Positions 17,749-25,792 of a stretch of DNA of 64,000 nucleotides are shown here, piece by piece. A program made the position numbers and the translations under genes. Position 1 is the first letter of the stretch, and the number at the start of each line of letters is the position of its first letter. The notes under the pieces are model-generated. The model saw nothing but the letters and a program-made list of their open reading frames with translations, searched no databases and was not told the DNA's origin. Source of the stretch: DATLCF01 sp035526505 (GTDB lineage: Bacteria > Patescibacteriota > Saccharimonadia > Saccharimonadales > UBA4665); NCBI GenBank assembly GCA_035526505.1, contig DATLCF010000002.1, forward strand, positions 248,001-312,000, written 5' to 3'.

Positions 17749-18354
17749 GTGGTGGGAATAAACAAACCGATTTTAGGCTTAGACGTAGATCATACATGCA
17801 CGCACGAAGATGGGTTGCCCAATGCTTTGCAGGCCTTTGGCACTACAATTGGGGTGAACGCCCAGATAGTACAAAGCGCAGTTGCACCCCCGGCCAAAAG
17901 TTTTACCTGCCAGCCATTTCTTGATGCTATTAATCGCCCGCATTCTTTACCGCAGCTAGAACATACATTGGCAACGCTTTTTAGAACCAATATGTATGAC
18001 GACGTTGTGCCTTTTTTGCATTGGGCCCGGCAACGCTATCGGCTGGTGGTAGTAAGCCGTGGCAATGCGCACTTTCAGAGCCTAAAAATCAATCCATTTC
18101 GTAACCTTATTGACGACGTCATAATAACTGATCGACCTGGTCAAAAAGGGCAGGTGCTTCGAGATCGCTACAATACCGCGCGCCACGTAACTGTCATCGA
18201 TGATCGGTACGACGAGCTGCATGCCGTCCAGCTTGCTTACACCAATATGTCCACCCGTCTCGACCTATATCAAATAATACGCGCCAACAGTGTCTATCCT
18301 GTGGGTACGTATTGTCGAATTACCAGTTTAAACGAAATAAAACACGCGCTGTGA
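17749..18354 (+). CDS. HAD-superfamily phosphatase-like protein
   Basis: The roughly 201-residue protein has HAD motif I as LDVDHT (nucleophile and acid Asp), motif II within VVVSRGN, and motif IV VIDDRYDEL. A Lys for motif III lies in PGQKGQVLRD. It should hydrolyse a small phosphorylated substrate. GTG 17749 is preferred because AAGGA lies six bases upstream; TTG 17743 is also possible. Its TGA overlaps the next gene's GTG (GTGA), so the two are co-translated. It follows the ATP-grasp gene by 68 bases. Confidence 0.75.
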   Translation: MVGINKPILGLDVDHTCTHEDGLPNALQAFGTTIGVNAQIVQSAVAPPAKSFTCQPFLDAINRPHSLPQLEHTLATLFRTNMYDDVVPFLHWARQRYRLVVVSRGNAHFQSLKINPFRNLIDDVIITDRPGQKGQVLRDRYNTARHVTVIDDRYDELHAVQLAYTNMSTRLDLYQIIRANSVYPVGTYCRITSLNEIKHAL

Positions 18355-19682
18355 TCGAACAGCTCCCGCAATCAGTGGCCGAATTTAGCGACCACATGGC
18401 CGGGCATGCCGCAGCGCATTCCGCGCGCCTACACAGCGCCTTACCCGACCATTTGGCAGGACAAGTTACAGAAACAACCCGTGCTATCCGCGATACGCTG
18501 GGCGTATCCGAAACCGATACGGTCGTGGTCTTTGGCGAACAACCATATGGCCCCGGCTGGCAAAAAGTGCTGGGCAAACGGGTACTTGCCCGGGCTGTCA
18601 CGCGCGACAGCGGTGCAACAACAATCGAAACTATGGCATCGCAAGACGCTGTCGGTTCGGAAATTGGCCTAAGAGCGTGCACCCTGCCAAGCGCCCAAAA
18701 ACCAGATGGCGTGTTAAGTGTCCGCCTGTTGCCCAACTGGAAAAAAGTCAGTGCCAACGCCGCTATAACCGTGCCCAGCCCCACACCCGAACAGCTCCAG
18801 ACCATACGCCAGAGTATTGGCAACCTATACAATCCGGGTGCGGCAGACGATTTTTTAGACAGAATAGAAACCGCCTATACAGCCGACTCCGACAGCTACG
18901 GGCGGGCAAACACTGCAATCTTGCGCGGCTATGAAACACGCTTGGGTATCGAGGGCGATCAGCTGGTGCACGACGGATATCTCGATACCCTTATTGCTCA
19001 AAAGGGCGGCTTGCAAGCATTGTTACAGCTATGGCCGCAGTTTGTCCGGGCTGCTGCAAACCATGCCACACCTACTGTCCGCGCCCCCGCAAGTCACGAA
19101 GCACCCTTTTACCTGTACCACGATGAATGTGGCGGCCGTATGAGTGTTGCTACGCACACCGACAATCCCAGTACACCCACTATGGAAACACCGCTTGCAG
19201 CATGCTGTTTGCAGTGCGCCCATACAGAAACTATTGCTCCTGCCGATATTGTTGCCCAAGGCCGCACGCTCACATTCCGGGCAATGGCCCGCGTGGCTGC
19301 ATACTCACTATTCCGGGTGGGCGATGGCCATATTACTGGTGGCGGTTCAGCCTACAATCAGCCGGTTAAAGCTGCATTAAAGCAGCTCAATCTACCGTAC
19401 TGGCCCATCATGCACATGGCAGTCGTCAATCGCCAGGGGGAACCGTCGGCCCTATTTGACTACCAAAGTGCCGCGACAACCAAAAGAAGGGCAAGTAGCC
19501 AGCCAGGCTATACACCCATGGTTGCCGCCTTGCAACAAGGCAATGTATCCATGGCCGATCTAGAAATTTCCACCACTCCTGCACAAGTACGCAGCGCGAT
19601 TCAGGAATCCCTACAACACCCCGGCGCATTCGGTCCGCACAGTCGCATCAATGTACGGCAACAGGCAGGCTTACATGGCTAG
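18351..19682 (+). CDS. Uncharacterised protein with a putative Cys metal site
   Basis: The 443-residue product matches no family I can name. Its N-terminal part is helical. The middle has SYGRANTAILRGYETRLG, and the C-terminal half has HDECGGRM followed 25 residues later by CCLQCAHTE, possibly a zinc ribbon. GDGHITGGGSAYNQ next to a hydrophobic strand looks like an active-site or nucleotide-binding loop. A loose resemblance to cysteine-adding enzymes of thiol biosynthesis is speculative. GTG 18351 is chosen for the GTGA overlap with the HAD gene. The last codons overlap the PfkB gene. Confidence 0.6.
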   Translation: MIEQLPQSVAEFSDHMAGHAAAHSARLHSALPDHLAGQVTETTRAIRDTLGVSETDTVVVFGEQPYGPGWQKVLGKRVLARAVTRDSGATTIETMASQDAVGSEIGLRACTLPSAQKPDGVLSVRLLPNWKKVSANAAITVPSPTPEQLQTIRQSIGNLYNPGAADDFLDRIETAYTADSDSYGRANTAILRGYETRLGIEGDQLVHDGYLDTLIAQKGGLQALLQLWPQFVRAAANHATPTVRAPASHEAPFYLYHDECGGRMSVATHTDNPSTPTMETPLAACCLQCAHTETIAPADIVAQGRTLTFRAMARVAAYSLFRVGDGHITGGGSAYNQPVKAALKQLNLPYWPIMHMAVVNRQGEPSALFDYQSAATTKRRASSQPGYTPMVAALQQGNVSMADLEISTTPAQVRSAIQESLQHPGAFGPHSRINVRQQAGLHG

Positions 19683-20586
19683 CAATATGGCAATTACAGT
19701 TGTGGGGCCCAGCTACTTAGACCACACTATTCGTGTTCATGGCACATTGTCGCTCGATGGCTCTCGCCACATTAGCCAAGAGTACAAACATGCTGGCGGC
19801 ACCGGATTGTGCTATGGCATTGCGCTTGCGCGGCAAGGTAATGCCACCACCCTGTTTTCGGTACTAGGCAACGATACCATTGCTCACACTATTAAAAATA
19901 GTGTCGATAACGAGGCTAACCTGCAAGCAGTGTGGCAACAGCGTGCTCAAGCCTCTGACTATGCTGTTTTGTTGCTTGACGAGGATAATCACAAATGCGT
20001 AGCCTCACGTAAAGAAATCTCAGGCAGTTGGCGGGCAGACAGTACCTTTTTAGATCACATAGCCAGTAGCAAGGCCTTGGTGCTGACCTCGTTTGACAAC
20101 ACAATTGTGCTTGCTATTTTACGCAGCCTGACAAAAAGCAATACGCGCAAACCATTCGTTATGTGGGCGCCGCACTTTAACAATTGCGCCCAAGCACGCA
20201 TATTGGAGCCCATGCTGCCCGCCATAGACCACATAACGCTCAGCCAGGAGGAATACGATCGTTTACATCAGGAAATTGGCGACCCCACCAAAAAAGGGGT
20301 CAAAAGCGTAACGGCAACCTGCGGTAAAGAAGGTGTCGCACTTATTCAAAATGGCCACACCAACCGATTCGAACAACTGCTCAGTATCGAGAAACCTCTC
20401 GACACAAACGGTGCAGGGGAGGCATTTGGCGCCGCCTTTCTTACGGCGCTACTGCAAACAAACGACCACCACCACGCCATATTGGCCGGTTCATTCGTAG
20501 GGGCCATGCACACCGAACGGCTTGGATCAGATTTCCCACGGATAAGATTTGCCCGGAGGCTGGTTGGATATAACGACGAGCAATAA
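19675..20586 (+). CDS. PfkB-family sugar kinase-like protein with altered catalytic motif
   Basis: The 303-residue protein follows the ribokinase pattern: an N-terminal GPSYLDHT, then GGTGLCYGIALARQG, and the C-terminal signature DTNGAGEAFGAAF. The usual catalytic-base Asp of GAGD is Glu249 here, which could reduce activity or mark a divergent role. ATG 19675 overlaps the preceding stop (ATGGCTAG), so it is coupled to the three genes before it. The likely substrate is a sugar or nucleoside-like intermediate of the same unknown pathway. Confidence 0.75.
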   Translation: MASNMAITVVGPSYLDHTIRVHGTLSLDGSRHISQEYKHAGGTGLCYGIALARQGNATTLFSVLGNDTIAHTIKNSVDNEANLQAVWQQRAQASDYAVLLLDEDNHKCVASRKEISGSWRADSTFLDHIASSKALVLTSFDNTIVLAILRSLTKSNTRKPFVMWAPHFNNCAQARILEPMLPAIDHITLSQEEYDRLHQEIGDPTKKGVKSVTATCGKEGVALIQNGHTNRFEQLLSIEKPLDTNGAGEAFGAAFLTALLQTNDHHHAILAGSFVGAMHTERLGSDFPRIRFARRLVGYNDEQ

Positions 20587-20608
20587 AGTCCAAGGCATCC
20601 TTAAAGCG

Positions 20609-21145
20609 TTAGACCATTTCGTCGCGCAATGCCAGGCTTACAAAATTGTTAAGCACCGGGTTGGTTATGCGATGCCCTAGCTGCCATAAATCAAGAACAA
20701 TATCTCTTCCGTCAGATGTCAAGTCTGCAGCACCATTAATGCATCCTTCGCCTAATGCGGTTTTTATGGAGCGGCTGCAACGATAGGCATGACTCCGATC
20801 ACTAGGCGCGGTGGTAAAATCTCCGATAGTAGTAAACCCGCTTTCTGCGGTGAGGCTATACGACCCGCATTCACTGTTATCAAGATTATCTTCATCTACG
20901 CCCGCAGCGTTGTGCCCTTCGACAAATATTTTCCCCCTATCAGTCACCAAGGCTACAGCTATGCCAAGGGTAGATACACCATAACCATACCGATACCGAT
21001 ATGGTGTAAGTACCCCCACCCCCTGCGAAGTCTTATACGCAGCCCGGTGTCCGCGAATGCTCATAGCTGTTGTCACTACTTCCCCCAGCAAACTGTCCCG
21101 GTCGGACGTACCTTGATTCTGCAGAATGCCTTCAAAATCTTTCAT
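20609..21145 (-). CDS. Hypothetical protein
   Basis: The 178-residue product has no family I recognise. Visible features are a Tyr/Arg-rich stretch (TPYRYRYGYGVST), a beta-strand pattern GIAVALVTDRGKIFVEGHN, and scattered Cys (ECGSYSL, YRCSRS, GEGCING). No signal peptide is evident. ATG 21145 is preferred to TTG 21154, and AT-rich TATAAA lies just upstream. The alternating strand pattern resembles cytidine-deaminase-like folds, but the HxE/PCxxC motif is missing. Confidence 0.55.
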   Translation of the reverse strand: MKDFEGILQNQGTSDRDSLLGEVVTTAMSIRGHRAAYKTSQGVGVLTPYRYRYGYGVSTLGIAVALVTDRGKIFVEGHNAAGVDEDNLDNSECGSYSLTAESGFTTIGDFTTAPSDRSHAYRCSRSIKTALGEGCINGAADLTSDGRDIVLDLWQLGHRITNPVLNNFVSLALRDEMV

Positions 21146-21249
21146 AAGATACAATTTATATCATAAATTTATTTAATTTGCAATCACTACAATAACCAAT
21201 TAATAATGAAAACGAGATGGTAAAGCCCGGGGTGTAATCAGCGTAGGAA

Positions 21250-21915
21250 TTATAAGTCGTATCCAAGAGGAATTTCATATTCATCACGAGTCATAATACT
21301 ATCTGCTTGAACGGAACGGACACCCAAAATAGCATCGGTATCATATCTGTGCCAAGTCGCAAACCTGCCGGAATCACCAGAAGAAATAACACTACGTCCT
21401 ACCGTAATTCTTCCAACAAAAATGTCAGGGCTTATTATTGTCGGGTCGGCCTCGCCACGCAAGAGCGCTTCATGGGGATTATCGTAATCCGCTTCTTCCA
21501 GTGGCGCAGCCACATTATCAAATGTGTAAGCTTTTACAGGATTTGTGCCGATGTGCGCCATTCGTACTTCACCGCCGCCGGTCAGTGGAGTATTTATACT
21601 TGGCAAGGTTAGTATGTCGGTAGGTTTTTTGGCAGAACCGTTGGGCATATCATGATGTAGCGTGCCAATTGTTCGTTGATCTACATCAGACAGGGTCCAG
21701 CCCATGTGACTAGCTGGAAGGTCCGGAAATAGACGACCTACACTCGAAATAAGCAAGGCCAAATGCCGCACGTGAGCGCGTTGTGGGTGGGAGTACACAA
21801 TAAAAGCGGGCACTTCGTGGCGGAGCAATCGCGCTACATTAAGGTCGAACTCTAACCGATTATCAGCAGATACCTCTGTCATGGGTTGCTCGACAATAGA
21901 TTCATATTTGGACAT
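21250..21915 (-). CDS. Hypothetical protein
   Basis: A 221-residue soluble protein without a recognised domain. It contains LRHEVPAFIVYSHPQRAHVRHLALL, which looks like a helix-strand unit, and an acidic Pro-rich middle. TATAAT (21925-21930) lies nine bases before the ATG, supporting expression. It is tandem with the gene at 20609 on the same strand. Confidence 0.6.
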   Translation of the reverse strand: MSKYESIVEQPMTEVSADNRLEFDLNVARLLRHEVPAFIVYSHPQRAHVRHLALLISSVGRLFPDLPASHMGWTLSDVDQRTIGTLHHDMPNGSAKKPTDILTLPSINTPLTGGGEVRMAHIGTNPVKAYTFDNVAAPLEEADYDNPHEALLRGEADPTIISPDIFVGRITVGRSVISSGDSGRFATWHRYDTDAILGVRSVQADSIMTRDEYEIPLGYDL

Positions 21916-21960
21916 ATTTTTCAGATTATACCTTACTCGATGTAATAACAGGGCTCCTTC

Positions 21961-22070
21961 TTTTGCGCGCTCTGCTGCCCCGACTTTGCCGGGCTCGCTC
22001 GGCTCAGCATAGGTTCCTCAAACAGCCACTGGCTGTTTTCGACCTACGGCTCAAATCTGCTTCGCCCGGC
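21961..22070 (+). repeat. Dispersed structured repeat (copy R2)
   Basis: This non-coding stretch shares CTCGCTCGGC, AGCATAG(A/G)TTCCTC, GCCACTGGC and TCGACC in the same order with 25420-25520. Read on the reverse strand, it also resembles 2940-3068. The GCCACTGGC forms the tip of a stem (AACAGCCACTGGCTGTT). The gap 21916-22328 contains only this repeat, the following hairpin, a tRNA-end-like sequence and a gene relic. Confidence 0.7.
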
Positions 22071-22109
22071 AATGTAAAAAGGCCAACCTTTGGCTGGCCT
22101 TTTTACATT
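22071..22109. terminator. Bidirectional hairpin terminator after repeat R2
   Basis: Perfect 14-bp stem AATGTAAAAAGGCC/GGCCTTTTTACATT with a short loop. Both strands end in a T-run, so it can act in either direction. It is followed by TTGGCAGGGG (22108-22117), the same sequence that begins the reverse-strand tRNA-Trp 3' end. Confidence 0.75.
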
Positions 22110-22151
22110 GGCAGGGGTGGGCGGACATGGTTCAAACTTCTGAGGGACTAG

Positions 22152-22322
22152 TTGGGAAGTAAAGACGAGCAGGTCGATATTGCATCACTTCGCCGAGTGC
22201 TTGACGAAAATGAGGTGTTCATTCTGCCTTACATGAAGCCTGAAGTTGAGAAGGGCGACATTGTGGACCTCGCGTCTACCACTTCTACAAGCTACGCTAG
22301 CGCCTCCGGGCTACATTCTTGA
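22152..22322 (+). pseudogene. Open-frame relic beside the sortase locus
   Basis: A 56-codon frame follows directly after an in-frame TAG and ends at TGA 22320-22322. It encodes an acidic, gene-like sequence (VDIASLRRVLDENEVFILPY, then KPEVEKGDIVDLAS). No ATG starts it and no ribosome-binding site is seen. The composition looks like real protein, so it is probably the 3' remnant of a deleted gene at the edge of the tRNA-Trp-associated block. Confidence 0.35.
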
Positions 22323-22328
22323 AAAAAC

Positions 22329-22904
22329 TTAAGATCGGCTTGCTTCGATAACTTCACGTCCAGCTTTCTCGCCGCGCAGGTCGCACGAATATAGGGTCAT
22401 CTTGGGCTCGATAGACGGCGCTTCAATCTGCACCGCGTTGCGATCAACTTTATACTTTTTGGTCACTTCGTAGGTGTATCGTTTTTGGTTATAGTCAACA
22501 AATATTTTATCGCCAGCTTGTAGTTTATCAACGTGGTAAAACGGCGATTTAGCTCGAGTGCGCTGGGGAGTAAAGCCAAGCTCAAAGCGGTGTGCGCTGA
22601 GTACGAAGTTACCGCCTTTTTCGGGATTACCGTTTTCCGGTTTGCGGTGCCAGGCGCCTTTTTCGAGCACGGCGGCCGTGCCCTCGTTTATGGCAACGTC
22701 AACGCTGATTTTCGGTATATACAAACGATTCTCTTTTATTTCTACCGGTTGTTGCTTCTTGCCAGTGTAAATGTGTTCCGGTTGTGAGGGAGGGGGTATA
22801 GCTGGCGCGAGCGCAGTAATCAATAGGTAGACCCCGAATACCAGTAGTAGAATCGGTAGCAGCAGCCTTATTTGTTTTTTGGTGATTTTTAGTCTGCGTG
22901 TCAT
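22329..22904 (-). CDS. Sortase (class D/E-like)
   Basis: The 191-residue protein has an N-terminal membrane anchor (about 12-32), then a sortase beta-barrel. Catalytic His105 is in LSAHRF, Cys174 in LYSCD and Arg183 in KAGREV. It should cleave sorting signals of secreted proteins and link them to the cell wall. It overlaps the upstream surface-protein gene by four bases (ATGA). That protein's C-terminal LANTG signal fits the Ala-at-position-2 preference of class E sortases. Confidence 0.92.
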   Translation of the reverse strand: MTRRLKITKKQIRLLLPILLLVFGVYLLITALAPAIPPPSQPEHIYTGKKQQPVEIKENRLYIPKISVDVAINEGTAAVLEKGAWHRKPENGNPEKGGNFVLSAHRFELGFTPQRTRAKSPFYHVDKLQAGDKIFVDYNQKRYTYEVTKKYKVDRNAVQIEAPSIEPKMTLYSCDLRGEKAGREVIEASRS

Positions 22905-24871
22905 TTGGGGCTTATTGAAAGCCGGGCGCCTTTGCGGCCAAGGTACCAGGTCGCTCCAGCAGCGGCCAGTGAGCCGCTCGATAGTAGCAGGGGGAGAACT
23001 ATGCTGCTGCCGGTGTTCGCAAGGCCGCTGACAGTATGACTGGTTTTACAGTCTGGGTCGCTCACGATTGCACGTCCCCCGCTTACTGTTGGGTGGCAAG
23101 AAGTAGAATGAGCAGCCAGAACGAAGTTGTTAAGGATGGCGCTGCCTAAAGAGCCCGCGGCCTTAATCTTTACGGTATAGCTCATCATAACTGTCTGACC
23201 AACGCCAACATTCCCTCTGAATTCCAGAAGGTTATTATTCACCGCCGCACTGCCGGCCGATGCCGGGCTAATGGTAGGCGCACCTTCTAAGGTGGCATCG
23301 TCCAATACGTCCGACAGATCATCGTCAACCTTAAGGTTAGTCAGGGCTGTAGCTCCAGTGTTTTGAATAGAAATGGTATAGGTCACTGTCTTGCCTGGGT
23401 CAACTGTGCTGCCTTCTTTTGGATTGGACGTTTTATTGGCGTCGTAGGTTCCAACTTGCACCAGCACATCTTCGACTTCGCCGCCGGTAGCAGCGCCAGT
23501 CGGCAGCGGACTGACAACCGTGCCGCTGAACACTCTAAAGCGGGCGTAGGTGTTGGCCGTGAAGGTCGTACTGGGGAAGGTCAATTGGTAGAACGATGTC
23601 CCCGAATTGGCAGGGATGCTGGCGGTTACTCTTTCACCAGCTTCGAATACTGTATCGCTGTCGAGGTCGATCCACCCGGCCAGTGTTGCGACTGACGAGC
23701 TATTATTTGTAACTTTAACGGGCACGGCCAGCGCTGTAGGCGTTCCTGGTGTCGCCACAATGCTGGTAACGCCCCGTTCGTCATCGACGAAGGGACTGCC
23801 TTGGTGATCATCATCGTCACCTGTTGCTTGGGTGCCAGGAAAGCCGTCGATGTCAATATCAACATTGGTGCCGAGCATAAGCGGCGCGGTACTAGTGGCA
23901 ATGTTAAAGTTTATGACACTGTGACGCGGGCCGTCATCGGCAATAAGTGTGTCATAACCAGAAGGCGCGTCACCAAAATCAATCGGGATCGAGGCAAGGG
24001 CACACCGCGCACCATCATTGCTGCCTACGTCGGCGGCGTCCAGCTGGACGGCTGTGTATGTCGGTCCAGGGCCACTTGGGGCATCCAGGTCGATCCGCCA
24101 CAGTATGCCCGTGCCATTTGATGACATGTAGAAGTTACCGGCAGGGTCGGCGTAGACAGCGCCCATGTTGCGGCCGCCCGAGCCGCCCGCTGTAATATTG
24201 GTGACTTTGCCAATAACACTGTAGGTTTTGCTGGTGCGATCAAAGGCTACGATGGTGATACTCGTCCCGTTGTCCATGCCCCGGTACAGCTTGTTGGTGC
24301 CGGGTACGTATGCCCAGTCAGTGCCCTCGCTGAGCGTGTCTGGCAGGTCGGCTGGATTAGCGCCAGAGCCCGAGTCTACGTGAGTTGGAGTTGCCTGGTT
24401 GGCGTCAACCTTATACCAGAAAGTGGTGGCTCCAACAACGCGGAAGAACCAGTGGAAGCCGTCTTCGTCTACGTCGCCGGCAAAAATGTCGTTTGTCGTC
24501 AGTCCCGGCAAACCGATTTGCGTAGGGGTGAACGTCGCTAGTACATTAAAGTTGGCGTCCAACCTTACGTACACACCGTTCTGTAGGTCCCAGGCATAAA
24601 AATTATTATCTTTCGGGTTATAACCAATAGCGTTCAGCTTATGGTTTTGTACTGTGGGGCCAGGACTGCCCTGGCCAGTTACCATATCAATCGCCTGTAT
24701 ATCCGTATGGCTGCCATTGTCCTTAACGATGTAACCGTTCGGGCTGCAACCTAAGTAAGGGGCAGCGTTGGTTGATTTTACCTGGGAGAATACACTCGCA
24801 ACTGCCACGACCACAAGGCCAGCAAATATTATACTGGCTAACGACCTTTTCTTGTCTTTGGCCCACTTCAT
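22901..24871 (-). CDS. LANTG-anchored multidomain surface protein
   Basis: The 656-residue precursor has a signal peptide (about 8-35). A beta-propeller-like region (about 40-300) contains repeats such as LNAIGYNPKDNNFYAWD. A segment DFGDAPSGYDT opens a GEVED-like domain, and a DUF11-type beta-sandwich (about 490-590) includes NPKEGSTVDPGKTVTYTI. The C-terminus has LANTG at about 617-621, a hydrophobic stretch and a basic tail, a classic sorting signal. The sortase gene next door is its obvious partner. Confidence 0.88.
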   Translation of the reverse strand: MKWAKDKKRSLASIIFAGLVVVAVASVFSQVKSTNAAPYLGCSPNGYIVKDNGSHTDIQAIDMVTGQGSPGPTVQNHKLNAIGYNPKDNNFYAWDLQNGVYVRLDANFNVLATFTPTQIGLPGLTTNDIFAGDVDEDGFHWFFRVVGATTFWYKVDANQATPTHVDSGSGANPADLPDTLSEGTDWAYVPGTNKLYRGMDNGTSITIVAFDRTSKTYSVIGKVTNITAGGSGGRNMGAVYADPAGNFYMSSNGTGILWRIDLDAPSGPGPTYTAVQLDAADVGSNDGARCALASIPIDFGDAPSGYDTLIADDGPRHSVINFNIATSTAPLMLGTNVDIDIDGFPGTQATGDDDDHQGSPFVDDERGVTSIVATPGTPTALAVPVKVTNNSSSVATLAGWIDLDSDTVFEAGERVTASIPANSGTSFYQLTFPSTTFTANTYARFRVFSGTVVSPLPTGAATGGEVEDVLVQVGTYDANKTSNPKEGSTVDPGKTVTYTISIQNTGATALTNLKVDDDLSDVLDDATLEGAPTISPASAGSAAVNNNLLEFRGNVGVGQTVMMSYTVKIKAAGSLGSAILNNFVLAAHSTSCHPTVSGGRAIVSDPDCKTSHTVSGLANTGSSIVLPLLLSSGSLAAAGATWYLGRKGARLSISPK

Positions 24872-24900
24872 CTTAACTACTATAGTAAATTATATGCTTA

Positions 24901-25026
24901 TGCTATTCAAATGAGATTTGTCCTATTTGGCAGGGGAAGCAGTCGCTTAAGATAACTTTCGAGGAGCTCGAAAAAGTAGATGCAACGGAAATTAAAGCTC
25001 TTTTTGACGATAAGGACGACGAGTGA
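24901..25026 (+). pseudogene. Short C-terminal gene relic
   Basis: The frame open from about 24901 to TGA 25024-25026 encodes a plausible acidic protein tail (SLKITFEELEKVDATEIKAL then FDDKDDE) without a start codon or ribosome-binding site. It begins at TTTGGCAGGGGAAGCAG (24926-24942), another near-copy of the tRNA-Trp 3' end. It probably marks an old deletion or integration junction. Confidence 0.35.
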
Positions 25027-25043
25027 ATATTTTCAGAGCCTCC

Positions 25044-25334
25044 TTATTCGCTTTTGCTATTTCGGTAAAGGTAGATTTGCCAGGCGACGATGCCCATTGT
25101 GATCATTCCGGCTCCCTGTCCGAGAATGAGTACCCAATCCTGTTTTAGAACTCCATAAAATGTCCACATTGCGTATGATACGAAACCTAATACGAAAAAC
25201 GGAACTGATAGCCCAGCCGTCGATTTACGAATATGGTTTTTGTGAATCTGATCGGGTAAACCAATGACTTTCACGAGAATCGATACGATAGTAGTTACGA
25301 CGCCCACAACAGCGAGCAGTTGTATATTCACCAC
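25044..25334 (-). CDS. SemiSWEET/PQ-loop small sugar transporter-like protein
   Basis: The 96-residue protein has three predicted membrane helices and the PQ-loop-like segment GLPDQIHKNHIRKST, followed by LSVPFFVLGFVSYAMW. That layout is typical of bacterial SemiSWEETs, which dimerise to pass sugars such as glucose or sucrose. The family's Pro-Gln is Pro-Asp-Gln here. It lies alone between the surface-protein gene and tRNA-Trp, in the presumed accessory block. Confidence 0.75.
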   Translation of the reverse strand: MVNIQLLAVVGVVTTIVSILVKVIGLPDQIHKNHIRKSTAGLSVPFFVLGFVSYAMWTFYGVLKQDWVLILGQGAGMITMGIVAWQIYLYRNSKSE

Positions 25335-25395
25335 ATTAGTATAACAAAACGAGCATAGCTTACGATGAAAATATTTGACAAATGTATAATTTCAT

Positions 25396-25520
25396 GACAG
25401 GGGAGACAGGACTTGTTCTTAATATGCTCGCTCGTAGTTCGCCTGTGGCTCACCTCGCTCGGCCAAGCATAGATTCCTCGGCTGCCACTGGCAGTCTCGA
25501 CCCAAGGGTTCAAGTCCTGC
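25396..25520 (+). repeat. tRNA-Trp-adjacent structured repeat (copy R3)
   Basis: The element begins with GACAGGGGAGACAGGACTTG (25396-25415), a near copy of the tRNA-Trp 3' end at 25575-25594. It is bounded by the inverted pair CAGGACTTG (25407-25415) and CAAGTCCTG (25511-25519). The interior matches copy R2 (CTCGCTCGGC, AGCATAGATTCCTC, GCCACTGGC, TCGACC). Its arrangement with tRNA, hairpin and repeat mirrors that beside tRNA-Tyr. Confidence 0.72.
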
Positions 25521-25533
25521 CCACACACTTGTA

Positions 25534-25574
25534 AAACAAAAAAGACCACCACTTTGCAGTGATCTTTTTTGTTT
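25534..25574 (-). terminator. Hairpin terminator of tRNA-Trp
   Basis: A 16-bp stem with one mismatch joins AAACAAAAAAGACCAC and GTGATCTTTTTTGTTT. On the reverse strand it lies directly after the tRNA-Trp CCA end and finishes TTTTTTGTTTT. Confidence 0.85.
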
Positions 25575-25649
25575 GGCAGGGGAGACAGGGCTTGAACCTG
25601 CGACACCCGGTTTTGGAGACCGGTGCTCTACCAACTGAGCTACTCCCCT
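25574..25649 (-). tRNA. tRNA-Trp (anticodon CCA)
   Basis: On the reverse strand the acceptor arms AGGGGAG and CTCCCCT pair perfectly, with discriminator G and an encoded CCA. The D-arm has AGCTCAGTTGG, the anticodon stem-loop CCGGTCTCCAAAACCGG gives anticodon CCA, and the T-arm has GGTTCAAGCC. Anticodon CCA together with normal use of TGA as stop argues against UGA recoding in this genome. Confidence 0.97.
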
Positions 25650-25792
25650 ATGAAGTCGTACTACGAGTAAGACAACAGGTTATATAATATGCCAGACACC
25701 CTTGTATTACAACAATCTCACTTTGTCTTGACAGGGGCGAGTGTAAGCCGCCTGCTTTTATTCTCTTGCCTAATCTGATATACATATTAAAT

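Noticed and set aside
25574..25649. Possible UGA recoding (as in Gracilibacteria or Absconditabacteria)
   Set aside because: Many genes end at TGA in tight overlaps such as GTGA and ATGA, and the tRNA-Trp anticodon is CCA.
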